Below, one piece after another: positions 1 through 8,105 of a DNA stretch of 64,000 nucleotides (positions are counted from its first letter, which is position 1; each line of letters starts with the position of its first letter). Location: positions 248,001-312,000 of the forward strand of contig NZ_PDJQ01000001.1 of assembly GCF_002563855.1 (NCBI RefSeq), written 5' to 3'. The DNA comes from Tepidiforma thermophila. Its GTDB lineage: Bacteria > Chloroflexota > Dehalococcoidia > Tepidiformales > Tepidiformaceae. The translations under genes and the position numbers were made by a program. The notes under the pieces were generated by a model. It was not told where the DNA came from and made no database searches. It worked only from the letters and a program-made list of their open reading frames with translations.

Positions 1-330
1 GAGATGGGACCGCACCTCGTATTCTGGTGGCGGATGATGCCGGTCTCGTTCGATTTTGCGGCGTATGCGGCCGGGCTGACGGGGATGTCGTTCCGGCTGT
101 TTACGACGCTGGTGTTCCTCGGCTCGATTGTGCCGACGACGGTGGTGGTGGCGTTCGGAGACTCGTTCGGGAAGTCGTGGGAGGCGCAGGTGGTCTCGGG
201 GGCGCTGATCGTGGTGGCGCTGGCTGTGCCTTCGACGGTGTTCTTCCTGCGCTACCGGAAGCAGCTGCCGCCGCCGCGGGAGTGGGTAGGGCGGATGCTG
301 AGCACGGGGGACCCTACGCCGGGGGCGTAG
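1..330 (+). CDS. VTT-domain (TVP38/TMEM64-type) membrane protein, 5' truncated by window edge
   Basis: The C-terminal part of an integral membrane protein. The reading frame is open to the first base, so the gene starts outside the window. The visible segment has the pattern RMMPVSFDFAAYAAGLTGMS, which matches the conserved core of VTT (SNARE-associated/DedA-like) proteins, where an Arg-x-x-Pro turn is followed by an Asn/Ala-Tyr-Ala-Ala-Gly-Leu segment. One hydrophobic span follows (about residues 35-52 of the visible part) and another near residues 65-82, then a charged cytoplasmic tail ending at the TAG. Family members are thought to move lipids or small solutes across the membrane; the substrate cannot be read here. 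Confidence 0.7.
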   Translation, partial: EMGPHLVFWWRMMPVSFDFAAYAAGLTGMSFRLFTTLVFLGSIVPTTVVVAFGDSFGKSWEAQVVSGALIVVALAVPSTVFFLRYRKQLPPPREWVGRMLSTGDPTPGA

Positions 331-1558
331 CCGGGCGTTCGCGGGCCGCGAGCCGCTCGAGGACGCGGTCGAGGATGAGGTGGGCCACGGCGTACTTGGA
401 GAGGAGGGGAAACTCTTCGACGCGGCCGTCGTCGTGAAAGATGACGACCTGGTTGGTTTCGGTGCCGAAGCCGGAGCCGGGGGCGCTGACATCGTTGGCG
501 ACGATGAAGTGGAGGCGCTTGGCGGGGAGCTTCTGGCGGGCGTACTCGGCGAGGTTGCGGGTCTCGGCAGCGAAGCCGACGCGGATGCCGCCGCCGGGGA
601 TGCTGGCGATGATGTCGGGGTTTTGTTCGAGTTCGATGACGAGGCGCTCCTGGCCGGGCGCCTTTTTGATTTTGTGGTCGGCCGGGCTGGCGGGTCGGAA
701 GTCGGCGGGGGCGGCGGCCATGATGATGGCGTCGGAATCGGCGGCGGCCTGCTCGAGGGCGACGAGCATTTCGCGGACGGTCTGGACGTCGACGCGATGG
801 ACGCCCCAGGGGGTTTCGAGGGCGACCGGGCCGGCGACGAGGGTGACGAAGGCGCCGCGGTCGCGGGCGGCTTCGGCGATGGCGAAGCCCATCTTGCCGG
901 TGGAGCGGTTGCCGACGAAGCGGACGGGGTCGATCGGCTCGTGGGTGCCGCCGGCGGAGACGACGATGCGGCGGCCGGAGAGGTCGCCGGAGCGCTGGCC
1001 GAGGAGCAGGCGGAGTGCGCCGAGGATTTCGGGCACTTCGGCGAGGCGGCCGGGGCCGGTGCGCCCGCTGGCGAGGCGGCCGATCATCGGCCCGACGACT
1101 TCGACGCCGCGGTCGCGGAGGATGGCGATGTTCTCGCGGGTGGCGGGGTGCTCCCACATCTGGCTGTCCATGGCGGGGGCGACGAGAACGGGCGCCGCAG
1201 TGGCGAGTGCGGTGAGGGCGACCATATCGCCGGCGAAGCCGTGGGCGAGGCTGGCGAGGCAATCGGCGGTTGCCGGGGCGATGACCATGGCGTCGGCGCG
1301 GCGGGCGACTTCGACGTGGGCTTCGGTTTCGGCGGCGTCGAACATGTCGACAACCACGTCGCGGCCGGTGAGCGATTTGAAGGTGAGCGGCGCGATGAAG
1401 CGGGTGGCGGCGGGGGTCATGACGACTTCCACGTCGGCGCCGGACTGGCGGAGTTTGCTGGCGAGGTCGGCGGCTTTATAGCAGGAGATGGAGCCGGTGA
1501 CGCCGAGGACGATGTGGCGCCCCTGCAGGGGGAGGTCGCGCGGGGTGAAGTCGGACAT
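314..1558 (-). CDS. coaBC: Bifunctional phosphopantothenoylcysteine decarboxylase / phosphopantothenate-cysteine ligase
   Basis: CoaBC carries out two steps of coenzyme A synthesis: CTP-dependent joining of cysteine to 4'-phosphopantothenate, then FMN-dependent decarboxylation to 4'-phosphopantetheine. The protein has 414 residues, the usual length. The N-terminal flavoprotein half begins with GVTGSISCYKAADLASKLR and carries the PAMDSQMWEHPATREN segment with the PXMNXXMW-type motif. The C-terminal CoaB half has SAGGTHEPIDPVRFVGNRST and GKMGFA, the nucleotide-binding signature. I chose the ATG at 1558 (MSDFTPRDLP); the frame is open further upstream but those codons lie inside coaX. It starts 17 bases after the coaX stop, so both are probably on one transcript. 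The last 17 bases overlap the convergent VTT gene. Confidence 0.95.
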   Translation of the reverse strand: MSDFTPRDLPLQGRHIVLGVTGSISCYKAADLASKLRQSGADVEVVMTPAATRFIAPLTFKSLTGRDVVVDMFDAAETEAHVEVARRADAMVIAPATADCLASLAHGFAGDMVALTALATAAPVLVAPAMDSQMWEHPATRENIAILRDRGVEVVGPMIGRLASGRTGPGRLAEVPEILGALRLLLGQRSGDLSGRRIVVSAGGTHEPIDPVRFVGNRSTGKMGFAIAEAARDRGAFVTLVAGPVALETPWGVHRVDVQTVREMLVALEQAAADSDAIIMAAAPADFRPASPADHKIKKAPGQERLVIELEQNPDIIASIPGGGIRVGFAAETRNLAEYARQKLPAKRLHFIVANDVSAPGSGFGTETNQVVIFHDDGRVEEFPLLSKYAVAHLILDRVLERLAARERPATPPA

Positions 1559-1575
1559 GGGCGGACCCCCGGTGG

Positions 1576-2349
1576 TCAGTCGCGGTCGCGGTTGAGTTCG
1601 TAGATGAGGCGGAGGCCGATGAGGGTGAGGTCGCCGTTGACGATATCGATGCAGTCGGTTTCGGAGGCGACGAGGGAGGCGAGGCCGCCGGTGGCGACGA
1701 CGGGGGGATTGCCGCCGAGTTCGCGCTTGAACCGGGCGACGAGCCCTTCGACGAGGCCGACGTAGCCGAAGAGGATGCCGGATTGCATGGCGTGGACGGT
1801 GTTCTTGCCGATGGCGGCCGGGGGACGTTCGAGCTGGACGCGGTAGAGCATGGCGGCGCGGGAGAAGAGGGCTTCGCTGGCGATGCCGATGCCGGGTGCG
1901 ATGGCGCCGCCGAGGTAATCGCCCTGCTCGTTGACGGCATCGAAGACGGTGGCGGTACCGAAATCGACGACGATGACCGGGGTGCCGTAGAGGCGGCTGG
2001 CGGCGACGGCGTCGATGATGCGGTCGGCGCCGAGCTGGCGGGGGTTGTCGTAGAGGATGCGGACGCCGGTGCGGAGGCCGTGGCCGACGAGGAGGGGTTC
2101 GACGCGGAAGTACTTGCGGCAAACCTGCTCGAAGGTGGGGATGAGCGGGGGGACGTCGCAGCCGATGATGCAGGCGGTGACGGCGCGGGCATCGATATCG
2201 CTGTAGTCGAGGAGGGAGAGGATGAGGACGCCGTATTCGTCGGGGAGTTTTTCGCGTTCGACGCCGATGCGCCAGGTATCGACGAGGGTTTCGCCGTCCC
2301 AGAGGCCGATGTGGATGGAGGTGTTGCCGATATCGAAGGCGAGGAGCAT
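1576..2349 (-). CDS. coaX: Type III pantothenate kinase
   Basis: CoaX phosphorylates pantothenate, the first committed step of coenzyme A synthesis, and unlike CoaA it is not inhibited by CoA. The 257-residue product starts MLLAFDIGNTSIHIGLWDG, the ASKHA-fold phosphate 1 motif (DIGNT). Further on are GADRIIDAVAASRLYG and VDFGTATVFDAV, the other two conserved nucleotide and substrate motifs, and GGAIAPGIGIASEALF. The ATG at 2349 gives the canonical N-terminus; longer frames upstream run through GA-rich repeat DNA and are not credible. It is followed directly by coaBC, a functional pairing in the same pathway. Confidence 0.95.
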   Translation of the reverse strand: MLLAFDIGNTSIHIGLWDGETLVDTWRIGVEREKLPDEYGVLILSLLDYSDIDARAVTACIIGCDVPPLIPTFEQVCRKYFRVEPLLVGHGLRTGVRILYDNPRQLGADRIIDAVAASRLYGTPVIVVDFGTATVFDAVNEQGDYLGGAIAPGIGIASEALFSRAAMLYRVQLERPPAAIGKNTVHAMQSGILFGYVGLVEGLVARFKRELGGNPPVVATGGLASLVASETDCIDIVNGDLTLIGLRLIYELNRDRD

Positions 2350-2410
2350 GGGGGTAATGAACCGTCCTGGCTTCGGGCCATGGGTGGCGGTCCCGGTGCC
2401 GGGGGCAGGA

Positions 2411-2830
2411 TAGCTGAAAGAGGGAGGAGGGAGAAGGGAGGGAAGAGGGAGAAGGGAGGAGGGAGCCCCGCCCGGCACACGCCCTGCCCCACCGAGGAAG
2501 GGGGAAAAAGGGAGGAGGGAGCCCCGCCGGCACCCGCCCGGCCCCGCCGAGGGAGGAGGGAAAAGGGAGGAGGGAGCCCCGCCCGGCACACGCCCTGCCC
2601 CACCGAGGGAGGAGGGAAAAGGGAGGAGGGAGCCCCGCCCGGCACACGCCCTGCCCCACCGAGGGAGGAGGGAAAAGGGAGGAGGGAGCCCCGCCCGGCA
2701 CACGCCCTGCCCCACCGAGGGAGGAGGGAAAAGGGAGGAGGGAGCCCCGCCCGGCACCCGCCCGGCACACGCCCTGCCCCGGGGAGCCGGGAGCTTGGAG
2801 CTTGGAGCTTTGAGGTGGGAGGTGCGAGGT
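2411..2830. repeat. GA-rich intergenic tandem repeat, about 56-bp units
   Basis: Between the divergent coaX and recQ genes lies low-complexity DNA with nearly all purines on the plus strand, broken by a pyrimidine-rich block. A unit of about 56 bp (GGGAGGAGGGAAAAGGGAGG followed by AGCCCCGCCCGGCACACGCC) recurs with period 56-58 between about 2460 and 2760, with agcccc at 2575, 2631, 2687 and 2745. After it come short GGAGCTT repeats (2781-2815). The long open frames across this stretch on both strands are a result of the composition, not genes. The same style of DNA returns at 5050-5300 and 51810-51880. Confidence 0.85.
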
Positions 2831-2984
2831 GGGAGCGGGGAGCGGGCAGGATGCGGGCGCATGCCCGGTCGGGCTTCGAGCTCCCGGCTCCAGGCCGGGG
2901 AAGGGGAGGCCGGGGACGCGGCAGGCTTCAAGCCGGGGCGGAGGGACGGCGGGGCGGAACGGGGCGGGTTTCGCACAGGTGTTC

Positions 2985-2990
2985 TATACT
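2985..2990 (+). promoter_or_regulatory. -10 element for recQ, leaderless
   Basis: TATACT ends eight bases before the GTG at 2999, so transcription should begin at or within a base or two of the start codon. No Shine-Dalgarno sequence precedes the GTG, in keeping with a leaderless mRNA. Confidence 0.6.
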
Positions 2991-2998
2991 GGGGCGCT

Positions 2999-5050
2999 GT
3001 GCCGGGTGAACTGCTGGGAAGGGCGCGGGCGGTGCTCCGCGATGTGTTTGGCTACGGGAGCTTCCGGCCGGGGCAGGAGGCGGTGATCGCCGATGTGCTG
3101 GCCGGGCGGGATACGCTCGTCGTGATGCCGACCGGCGGCGGCAAGAGCATCTGCTACCAGGTGCCTGCGCTGGCGCTGGAGCGGGGGCTGACGCTCGTGG
3201 TGTCGCCGCTGCTGGCGCTGATGAAGGACCAGGTCGATGCGCTGCGGGCGATGGGAGTGCCGGCGGCGGCAATTACCTCCATGCAGGGGGCCGACGAGCA
3301 GCGGGCGGTGCTCGCGGCCTGCGCGCAGGGGCGGGTGCGGCTGCTCTACGTGGCGCCGGAGCGGTTCCAGTCGGGCGCGTTCCTTGCGGCGCTGCGCGGG
3401 CTGGAGGTCGCGCGGCTGGCGGTCGACGAGGCGCACTGCATCAGCCAGTGGGGGCACGATTTCCGGCCGAGCTACCGCGACCTGGGGCCGGTGCGGGAGC
3501 GGCTCGGGTTTCCGCCCACAGTGGCGCTGACAGCGACGGCTGATCCGCTGGTGCGGCAGGACATCCTGGAGCGGCTGCGGCTGCGTGAGCCGGCGGTGCA
3601 CGTGGCGGGGTTCGACCGCCCGAACCTGCGGCTGGAGACGCTGCGGGTCGGAAGCCTCGGCGAGAAGGCGGAAGCCGTGGCGGAGGAGCTGGCGGGCCTG
3701 CGGGGGGCTTCGGCGATTGTCTACTGCGCGACGCGGCGGAGGACGGAGGACCTGGCCGCCGAGCTGCAGCGGCGCGGCATCCGCTGCGCGGCCTACCACG
3801 CGGGGATGGCGGACGCCGACCGGCGGCGGGTGCAGGACGCCTTCGCGCGGGATGCGGTGCGGGTGATCGTGGCGACGAACGCGTTCGGGATGGGCATCGA
3901 TAAGCCGGACGTGCGGCTGGTGGTCCACCACGACCTGCCGGATTCGCTGGAGGCGTACTACCAGGAGGCAGGGCGTGCCGGGCGGGACGGGGACCCGGCG
4001 CGCTGCCTGCTGCTCTACAGTCCGCGGGACCGGAGCCTGCGGGAGTACTTCATCGACATGGCGCACCCCTCGGCGGAACGGGTGCTCGAGATCTACCGGG
4101 CGCTGGCGGCGGCCGAGGGGCGACGGGTGCACGTGCGCGACCTCATGCGGGAGGAGGACGAGCCGGGGTTCAATGCGGCGGTGCGGGCGCTGGTTGAGTC
4201 GGGGGTGGCGGTGAAGCAGGGATGGACGCTGGCCGCGACGCGGCCGGACGGCGAGGGGCTGATCGATACGGCGATGCTGGAGGCGCACCGCGAGCACTCG
4301 TTCAGGAAGCTCGACGCAATGGAGGCGTACGCGCAGTCGCGGACCTGTCTGCGGGCGCGCGTGCTGCAGTACTTCGGGGAGACGCCGCCGCCGTCGTGCG
4401 GGAACTGCGGGCCGTGCCTCGCGGGGGAACGCGGCGGCGAGGCGGGCGGCAGGCCGGCGGCCGGGGAGGCGCTCTTCCAGGAGCTGCGGGCGATCCGCCG
4501 GGCGCTGGCTGAGGCGGATGGGGTGGCGCCGTACATCGTGGCCTCGGATGCGGTGCTGCGGGAGATAGCCCGGCGGCGTCCGCGGAACCGGGCCGAGATG
4601 CTGGCCGTGCCGGGCATGGGGCGAATGAAGTTCGAACGGTACGGGGAGCAGTTCCTCGCGGCGACGCGGGCGGCGGCGGGTTCGGTGCCGCCGCGGCCGG
4701 CGGCGCCGGGGCGCTTCACCCGGCCGGCGGTGCGGGAGGCGGCGGCATTCGCGCCGACGGTGCGGGAGACGCTGTCGCTGTACGCCGACGGCCTGCGGGA
4801 TGTCGGGGAGATGGCGAAGGCCCGGGCGATGGCGCCGGCGACAATTGTGAGCCACCTGGCGGAGCTGATTGCGGCGGGGGCGATTCCGTCGCTCGAGGGG
4901 CTGGTGGCGCCGGAGAAGGTGGAGCTGGTGCGGGCTGCGGCCGGCGGGCAGCCCATAGGGTCGTTGAAGCCGCTGAAGGAGCGGCTGGGGGATGCGGTGA
5001 GCTACGACGAGCTGCACCTGGTGCGGGCGTGGCTGTCGCGGAGGCGGTGA
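2999..5050 (+). CDS. recQ: ATP-dependent DNA helicase RecQ
   Basis: A 3'-5' DNA helicase for recombination and replication-fork repair. The 683-residue protein has Walker A MPTGGGKS at residues 43-50, the DEAH box in VDEAHCISQWGHDFRPSYRD, motif VI in QEAGRAGRDGDPARC, and the RecQ zinc-binding cysteines (C, then SCGNCGPCL). An HRDC domain follows (about 490-560, ALFQELRAIRR to MGRMKFERYGEQFL), then a helix-turn-helix C-terminal domain (about 590-683). The start is the GTG at 2999, giving MPGELLGRARAVLRDVFGYG; the frame is open to 2795 but that part is repeat DNA. A second, very different RecQ-like helicase lies at 32411. Confidence 0.95.
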   Translation: MPGELLGRARAVLRDVFGYGSFRPGQEAVIADVLAGRDTLVVMPTGGGKSICYQVPALALERGLTLVVSPLLALMKDQVDALRAMGVPAAAITSMQGADEQRAVLAACAQGRVRLLYVAPERFQSGAFLAALRGLEVARLAVDEAHCISQWGHDFRPSYRDLGPVRERLGFPPTVALTATADPLVRQDILERLRLREPAVHVAGFDRPNLRLETLRVGSLGEKAEAVAEELAGLRGASAIVYCATRRRTEDLAAELQRRGIRCAAYHAGMADADRRRVQDAFARDAVRVIVATNAFGMGIDKPDVRLVVHHDLPDSLEAYYQEAGRAGRDGDPARCLLLYSPRDRSLREYFIDMAHPSAERVLEIYRALAAAEGRRVHVRDLMREEDEPGFNAAVRALVESGVAVKQGWTLAATRPDGEGLIDTAMLEAHREHSFRKLDAMEAYAQSRTCLRARVLQYFGETPPPSCGNCGPCLAGERGGEAGGRPAAGEALFQELRAIRRALAEADGVAPYIVASDAVLREIARRRPRNRAEMLAVPGMGRMKFERYGEQFLAATRAAAGSVPPRPAAPGRFTRPAVREAAAFAPTVRETLSLYADGLRDVGEMAKARAMAPATIVSHLAELIAAGAIPSLEGLVAPEKVELVRAAAGGQPIGSLKPLKERLGDAVSYDELHLVRAWLSRRR

Positions 5051-5334
5051 GGGAGGAGGGAGGAGGGAGCCCCGCCCGGCCTCGCCGCTGCCCCGAGGGA
5101 GGAGGGAGGAGGGGGCCCCGCAGCTGCCCTTGCCGCCGCCCTGAGGGAGGAGGGAGCCCCGCCCGACCTCGGTGCCGCCCCGAGGGAGCTGGGAGCTGGG
5201 AGCTGGGAGCTGGGAGCTGGGAGCTGGGAGCTGGGAGCTGGGAGCGAGTGTGGCCGGCGCTTTCGGCCTGTCAAGCTTCAAGCTCCCAGCTTCCAGCTGG
5301 GGGGACGGGTGGCCGGCTGGCGGCGGCGCACCCC
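5051..5334. repeat. GA-rich intergenic DNA with about nine copies of GGGAGCT
   Basis: Directly after the recQ stop come GGGAGGAGGGAGCCCCGCCC segments like those upstream of recQ, then an unbroken run of GGGAGCT heptamers at about 5184-5245 (close to nine copies), then AGCTTCAAGCTCCCAGCTTCC, partly inverted. No gene is credible here. The G-runs could form quadruplexes on the plus strand. Confidence 0.85.
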
Positions 5335-5868
5335 TCATCCTTCGTCGACGCGGCGGTACTCTTCGACCATACGGCGGCGGCGTTCGAGGACGTCGGCAAG
5401 GGTTTCGCCGAGGGCGGCTTCGAGGCGGCGGACGCGGGCGAGGTCGTGGGCGGCCCAGCCTTCGAGGTAGGCGGCGACGGTGACCGGTTCGCCGGCGAGC
5501 AGGCCGCGGCGTTCGAGGTGGCGCGGTTCGAGTGCGCGGACGATGGCGAGGGTGGACTGGCGGTGGAGGGCGAAGTCGGCGAGGATGTGCTCCTTGCGGT
5601 CGCGGGTGCGGTGCCGGCCGGCCGGCCAGGCGGCGCGGTCGAGGACGTGGAGGACGGGTTCGGGCTCGGCGAGCATGCGCTCGAGCCCGGGGCGCAGGGC
5701 GAGGACTTCTTCGTCGCGGAACCAGGCGAGCCAGAGGCGGGGCGTCCAGCCCTCGCGGTCGGCGTCGTCGAGGCGGGCGTCATCGGCTTCGGCGACGAGG
5801 TGGGCGAGGGTCGTGGGCGTGCTGGCGAGGACGGCGAGGACGTCGGCAAGCGGCTGGGGGAGAGTCAT
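5335..5868 (-). CDS. DinB-like (DUF664-type) four-helix protein
   Basis: A 177-residue soluble protein. It has the spacing of DinB/YfiT-like proteins: an N-terminal helix with HLVAEADDARLDD, a tryptophan-rich WTPRLWLAWFRDEE segment, the mid-protein helix HILADFALHRQSTLAIVRAL, and GWAAHDLARVRRLEAALGE near the C-terminus. These proteins are usually metal-binding four-helix bundles, often thiol transferases, but the substrate is unknown here. The His residues at LAHL, RQ and AAHDL would be the metal ligands by analogy. It is convergent with recQ across the GA-rich repeats and divergent from the hydrolase at 5919. The family call rests on overall pattern, not on a unique motif. Confidence 0.6.
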   Translation of the reverse strand: MTLPQPLADVLAVLASTPTTLAHLVAEADDARLDDADREGWTPRLWLAWFRDEEVLALRPGLERMLAEPEPVLHVLDRAAWPAGRHRTRDRKEHILADFALHRQSTLAIVRALEPRHLERRGLLAGEPVTVAAYLEGWAAHDLARVRRLEAALGETLADVLERRRRMVEEYRRVDEG

Positions 5869-5905
5869 AGGGAGAGGGTAGCAGGTGCGCTGCGGGCCGC
5901 CGGGC

Positions 5906-5911
5906 TAGACT
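5906..5911 (+). promoter_or_regulatory. -10 element for the alpha/beta hydrolase, leaderless
   Basis: TAGACT ends seven bases before the ATG at 5919. There is no Shine-Dalgarno sequence between them, so the transcript should start at the initiation codon. Confidence 0.5.
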
Positions 5912-5918
5912 GTTCGCT

Positions 5919-6818
5919 ATGAACGAAGGAATGCGAACTGACGCGCCCCGCGCCTTCCGGGTGCCGGGCGACGGGGTTGAGCTGCAGGCGTACGAATGGG
6001 CCGGCGCAGAGCCGGCGGTGTTCTTCGCGCACGCGACGGGGTTCCATGCGCGGTGCTGGGACGAGGTGATCCGGCGACTGCCCGGCGTCCGGGCGATCGC
6101 CGTCGACATGCGCGGCCACGGGCTGAGCGACAAACCGGAGCCGCCGTACCGGTGGTCGCACTTCGGGCGCGACGTGGCGGCGGCGGTCCGGGCGCTGGGG
6201 CTGCGCGGCGCGCTGGCGGTCGGCCATTCGAAGGGCGGGTACGCGGTGACGCGGGCGGCGGCGCTGGAGCCGGGCGCGTTCGGGGCGCTGCTGCTGGTGG
6301 ACCCGGTCATTGGGCCGCGCGGCTTCCGCCGTGAGATGGCTGAGGACGAGCACTTCGCCGCCCGGCGCCGGAACGCGTGGAGTTCGCCGGAGGAGATGTT
6401 CGAGCGGTTCCGCGGACGGGAGCCGTTTTCACGGTGGGACCCCGGGGTGCTGCGCGACTATTGCACCTATGGGCTGGTGCCGAACCTGGAGGGGGAGGGC
6501 TACGTGCTGGCGTGTCCGCCACGGATCGAGGCGGCGGTCTACGCGGGCGCTTATTCGGACCCGGAGGGCGACGACGTGTACGACGCGATTGCGCGGGTGA
6601 CGGTGCCGGTGCGGGTGCTGCGGGCGCGGCAGCGTTTGGCGGATGCGCCGATGGACATGAGCGGCTCGCCGACGTCGCCGGACCTCGCGCGGCATTTCGT
6701 CCGCGGGGAGGATGTGCCGGTGCCGCAGTACTCGCACTTCATCCCGATGGAGGACCCCGGCTTCGTTGCGGGGCAGGTGCGGGAGATGCTGGCACTGCTG
6801 GCGCGCGGAGCGGACTGA
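5919..6818 (+). CDS. Alpha/beta hydrolase
   Basis: A 299-residue serine hydrolase of the alpha/beta fold. The oxyanion strand is HATGFHARCWDEVIRRLPG (about residues 36-54), followed by AVDMRGHGLSDKP and the nucleophile elbow GHSKGGYA (Ser near residue 105). The last His is in YSHFIPMEDPGF close to the C-terminus, the expected place for the catalytic histidine. Substrate is not readable; close relatives act as esterases or C-C bond hydrolases. It starts from a leaderless promoter and is followed 27 bases later by dapB, which has its own -10 element. Confidence 0.85.
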   Translation: MNEGMRTDAPRAFRVPGDGVELQAYEWAGAEPAVFFAHATGFHARCWDEVIRRLPGVRAIAVDMRGHGLSDKPEPPYRWSHFGRDVAAAVRALGLRGALAVGHSKGGYAVTRAAALEPGAFGALLLVDPVIGPRGFRREMAEDEHFAARRRNAWSSPEEMFERFRGREPFSRWDPGVLRDYCTYGLVPNLEGEGYVLACPPRIEAAVYAGAYSDPEGDDVYDAIARVTVPVRVLRARQRLADAPMDMSGSPTSPDLARHFVRGEDVPVPQYSHFIPMEDPGFVAGQVREMLALLARGAD

Positions 6819-6833
6819 CCGGGCGGAAGGGGC

Positions 6834-6839
6834 TACAAT
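6834..6839 (+). promoter_or_regulatory. -10 element for dapB, leaderless
   Basis: TACAAT ends six bases before the GTG at 6846, which places the transcription start at the first codon. There is no Shine-Dalgarno sequence. Confidence 0.6.
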
Positions 6840-6845
6840 CCGGCC

Positions 6846-7625
6846 GTGACTGAGCTCTCGGTGGTGATCAGCGGGACGGGCCGGATGGGCCGGCAGGTTG
6901 CGGCAGCGGTGCTCGCGGAGCCGGGCATGACGCCGGTGGCGTACATCGATGCCCTGGCCGAGCGCGGGGCGATGGACGGCATCCCGGTGTTCCGGGAGGC
7001 CGGGGTCGGGCTGGACGAAGCGAAGCCGCACGTGGTGGTCGACTTCACGAACGCGGCGTGGACGCCGGTCATCGCAAAGGCGGCGCTGGAGCGGGGCATC
7101 CCGCTCGTGATCGGGACAACGGGGCTGAGCGCGGAGTTCATGGGGTGGCTGGAGGCGGAGACCAGGGCGCGGGGCGTGGGGGCGGTGGTTGCGGCGAACT
7201 TCGCGATCAGCGCGGTGCTGATGATGCATTTCGCGAAGCAGGCGGCGCGGTTCTTCGACCACGCGGAGATTATCGAGCTGCACCACGACGGGAAGGCGGA
7301 CAGCCCTTCGGGAACGGCCAAGGCGACGGCGGAGGGGATGGTGGCGGCGCGGGGCCGTCCGTTCGTGCACCCGGAGCCGGAGGTGGAGACGGTGGCCGGC
7401 GCGCGCGGGGCGGAGCTGGGCGGGGTGGCGATCCACGCGGTGCGGCTGCCGGGGCTGGTCGCACACCAGGAGGTGATCTTCGGCGGGCAGGGCCAGCTGC
7501 TGACGATCCGGCAGGACAGCACCGGGCGGGATTCGTTTATGCCGGGGGTGCTGCTGGCGATTCGCGAGGTGCTCGGGCGGCGTGAGCTGGTGGTGGGGCT
7601 CGACCGGCTGCTCGGGCTGGCGTAG
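6846..7625 (+). CDS. dapB: 4-hydroxy-tetrahydrodipicolinate reductase
   Basis: DapB reduces 4-hydroxy-tetrahydrodipicolinate with NAD(P)H in the lysine and diaminopimelate pathway. The 259-residue protein opens with the Rossmann motif SGTGRMGRQV, has DFTNAAWTPVIAK, TTGLSAEF and the substrate signature ELHHDGKADSPSGTA (about residues 139-160), and ends with the dimer strand. The start is a GTG, set by the Rossmann strand right after it. It has its own leaderless promoter. No other lysine gene lies in the window. Confidence 0.95.
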   Translation: MTELSVVISGTGRMGRQVAAAVLAEPGMTPVAYIDALAERGAMDGIPVFREAGVGLDEAKPHVVVDFTNAAWTPVIAKAALERGIPLVIGTTGLSAEFMGWLEAETRARGVGAVVAANFAISAVLMMHFAKQAARFFDHAEIIELHHDGKADSPSGTAKATAEGMVAARGRPFVHPEPEVETVAGARGAELGGVAIHAVRLPGLVAHQEVIFGGQGQLLTIRQDSTGRDSFMPGVLLAIREVLGRRELVVGLDRLLGLA

Positions 7626-7636
7626 CAGCGGGCCGT

Positions 7637-8059
7637 TCAGGCGCCGCGGCGGAAGAGGTGAGCGGGGCCGTAGAGCCCGAGCCGCTCGGCCGCGATGCGC
7701 GCCTGGCCGGCGTTGAAGCGGCGGCGGAGGGCGGCGACGAGCGGGGCGAGCGCGCGGGCGGCCTGGGGGTCGCGTTCGAAGCGGAGGCGGACGATGAGCC
7801 CGCCGAAGGGGTCGGGGTCGACTGCGACGACCTCCGCGGGGAGGTCGGCGCTCCAGTCGCCGCCGGGCGTCTCGAGGCGGAGGACGAAGTGGTCGGCTGC
7901 GGGCACCGGCTGGCGGATGGTCACCGCGGCGCCGGCCATGGAGATATCGATGAGCGCGCCCTCGGCGATGACGGTGCCGCCGGCAAGGAGGCGGCAGGGG
8001 AGGTCGGCGGGCACGCGCGGGGCACGCCGGCGGGAGGCGACGCCGTTGAACGTCTCCAC
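7637..8059 (-). CDS. PilZ-domain protein
   Basis: A 140-residue protein that is essentially one PilZ domain, the receptor fold for cyclic di-GMP. The two ligand motifs are visible: RRRAPRV near residue 9 (RxxxR) and DISMAGAAV near residue 46 (D/NxSxxG). The GTG at 8059 gives METFNGVASRRRAPRV; the frame is open upstream through the end of the acyl-CoA synthetase, so this start is chosen on domain boundary. It lies just after the acyl-CoA synthetase on the same strand with about 46 bases between. It probably adjusts motility or envelope behaviour in response to c-di-GMP; the partner is unknown. Confidence 0.8.
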   Translation of the reverse strand: METFNGVASRRRAPRVPADLPCRLLAGGTVIAEGALIDISMAGAAVTIRQPVPAADHFVLRLETPGGDWSADLPAEVVAVDPDPFGGLIVRLRFERDPQAARALAPLVAALRRRFNAGQARIAAERLGLYGPAHLFRRGA

Positions 8060-8105
8060 ACTCTGAGTTTCGGACGGGACTGCGCCGGCATTCAGGCCGG
8101 CGGCG

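Noticed and set aside
314-2770. One very long minus-strand protein covering coaBC, coaX and the repeats
   Set aside because: Only the part from 1558 down reads as CoaBC; the rest is the wrong frame of coaX and low-complexity DNA.
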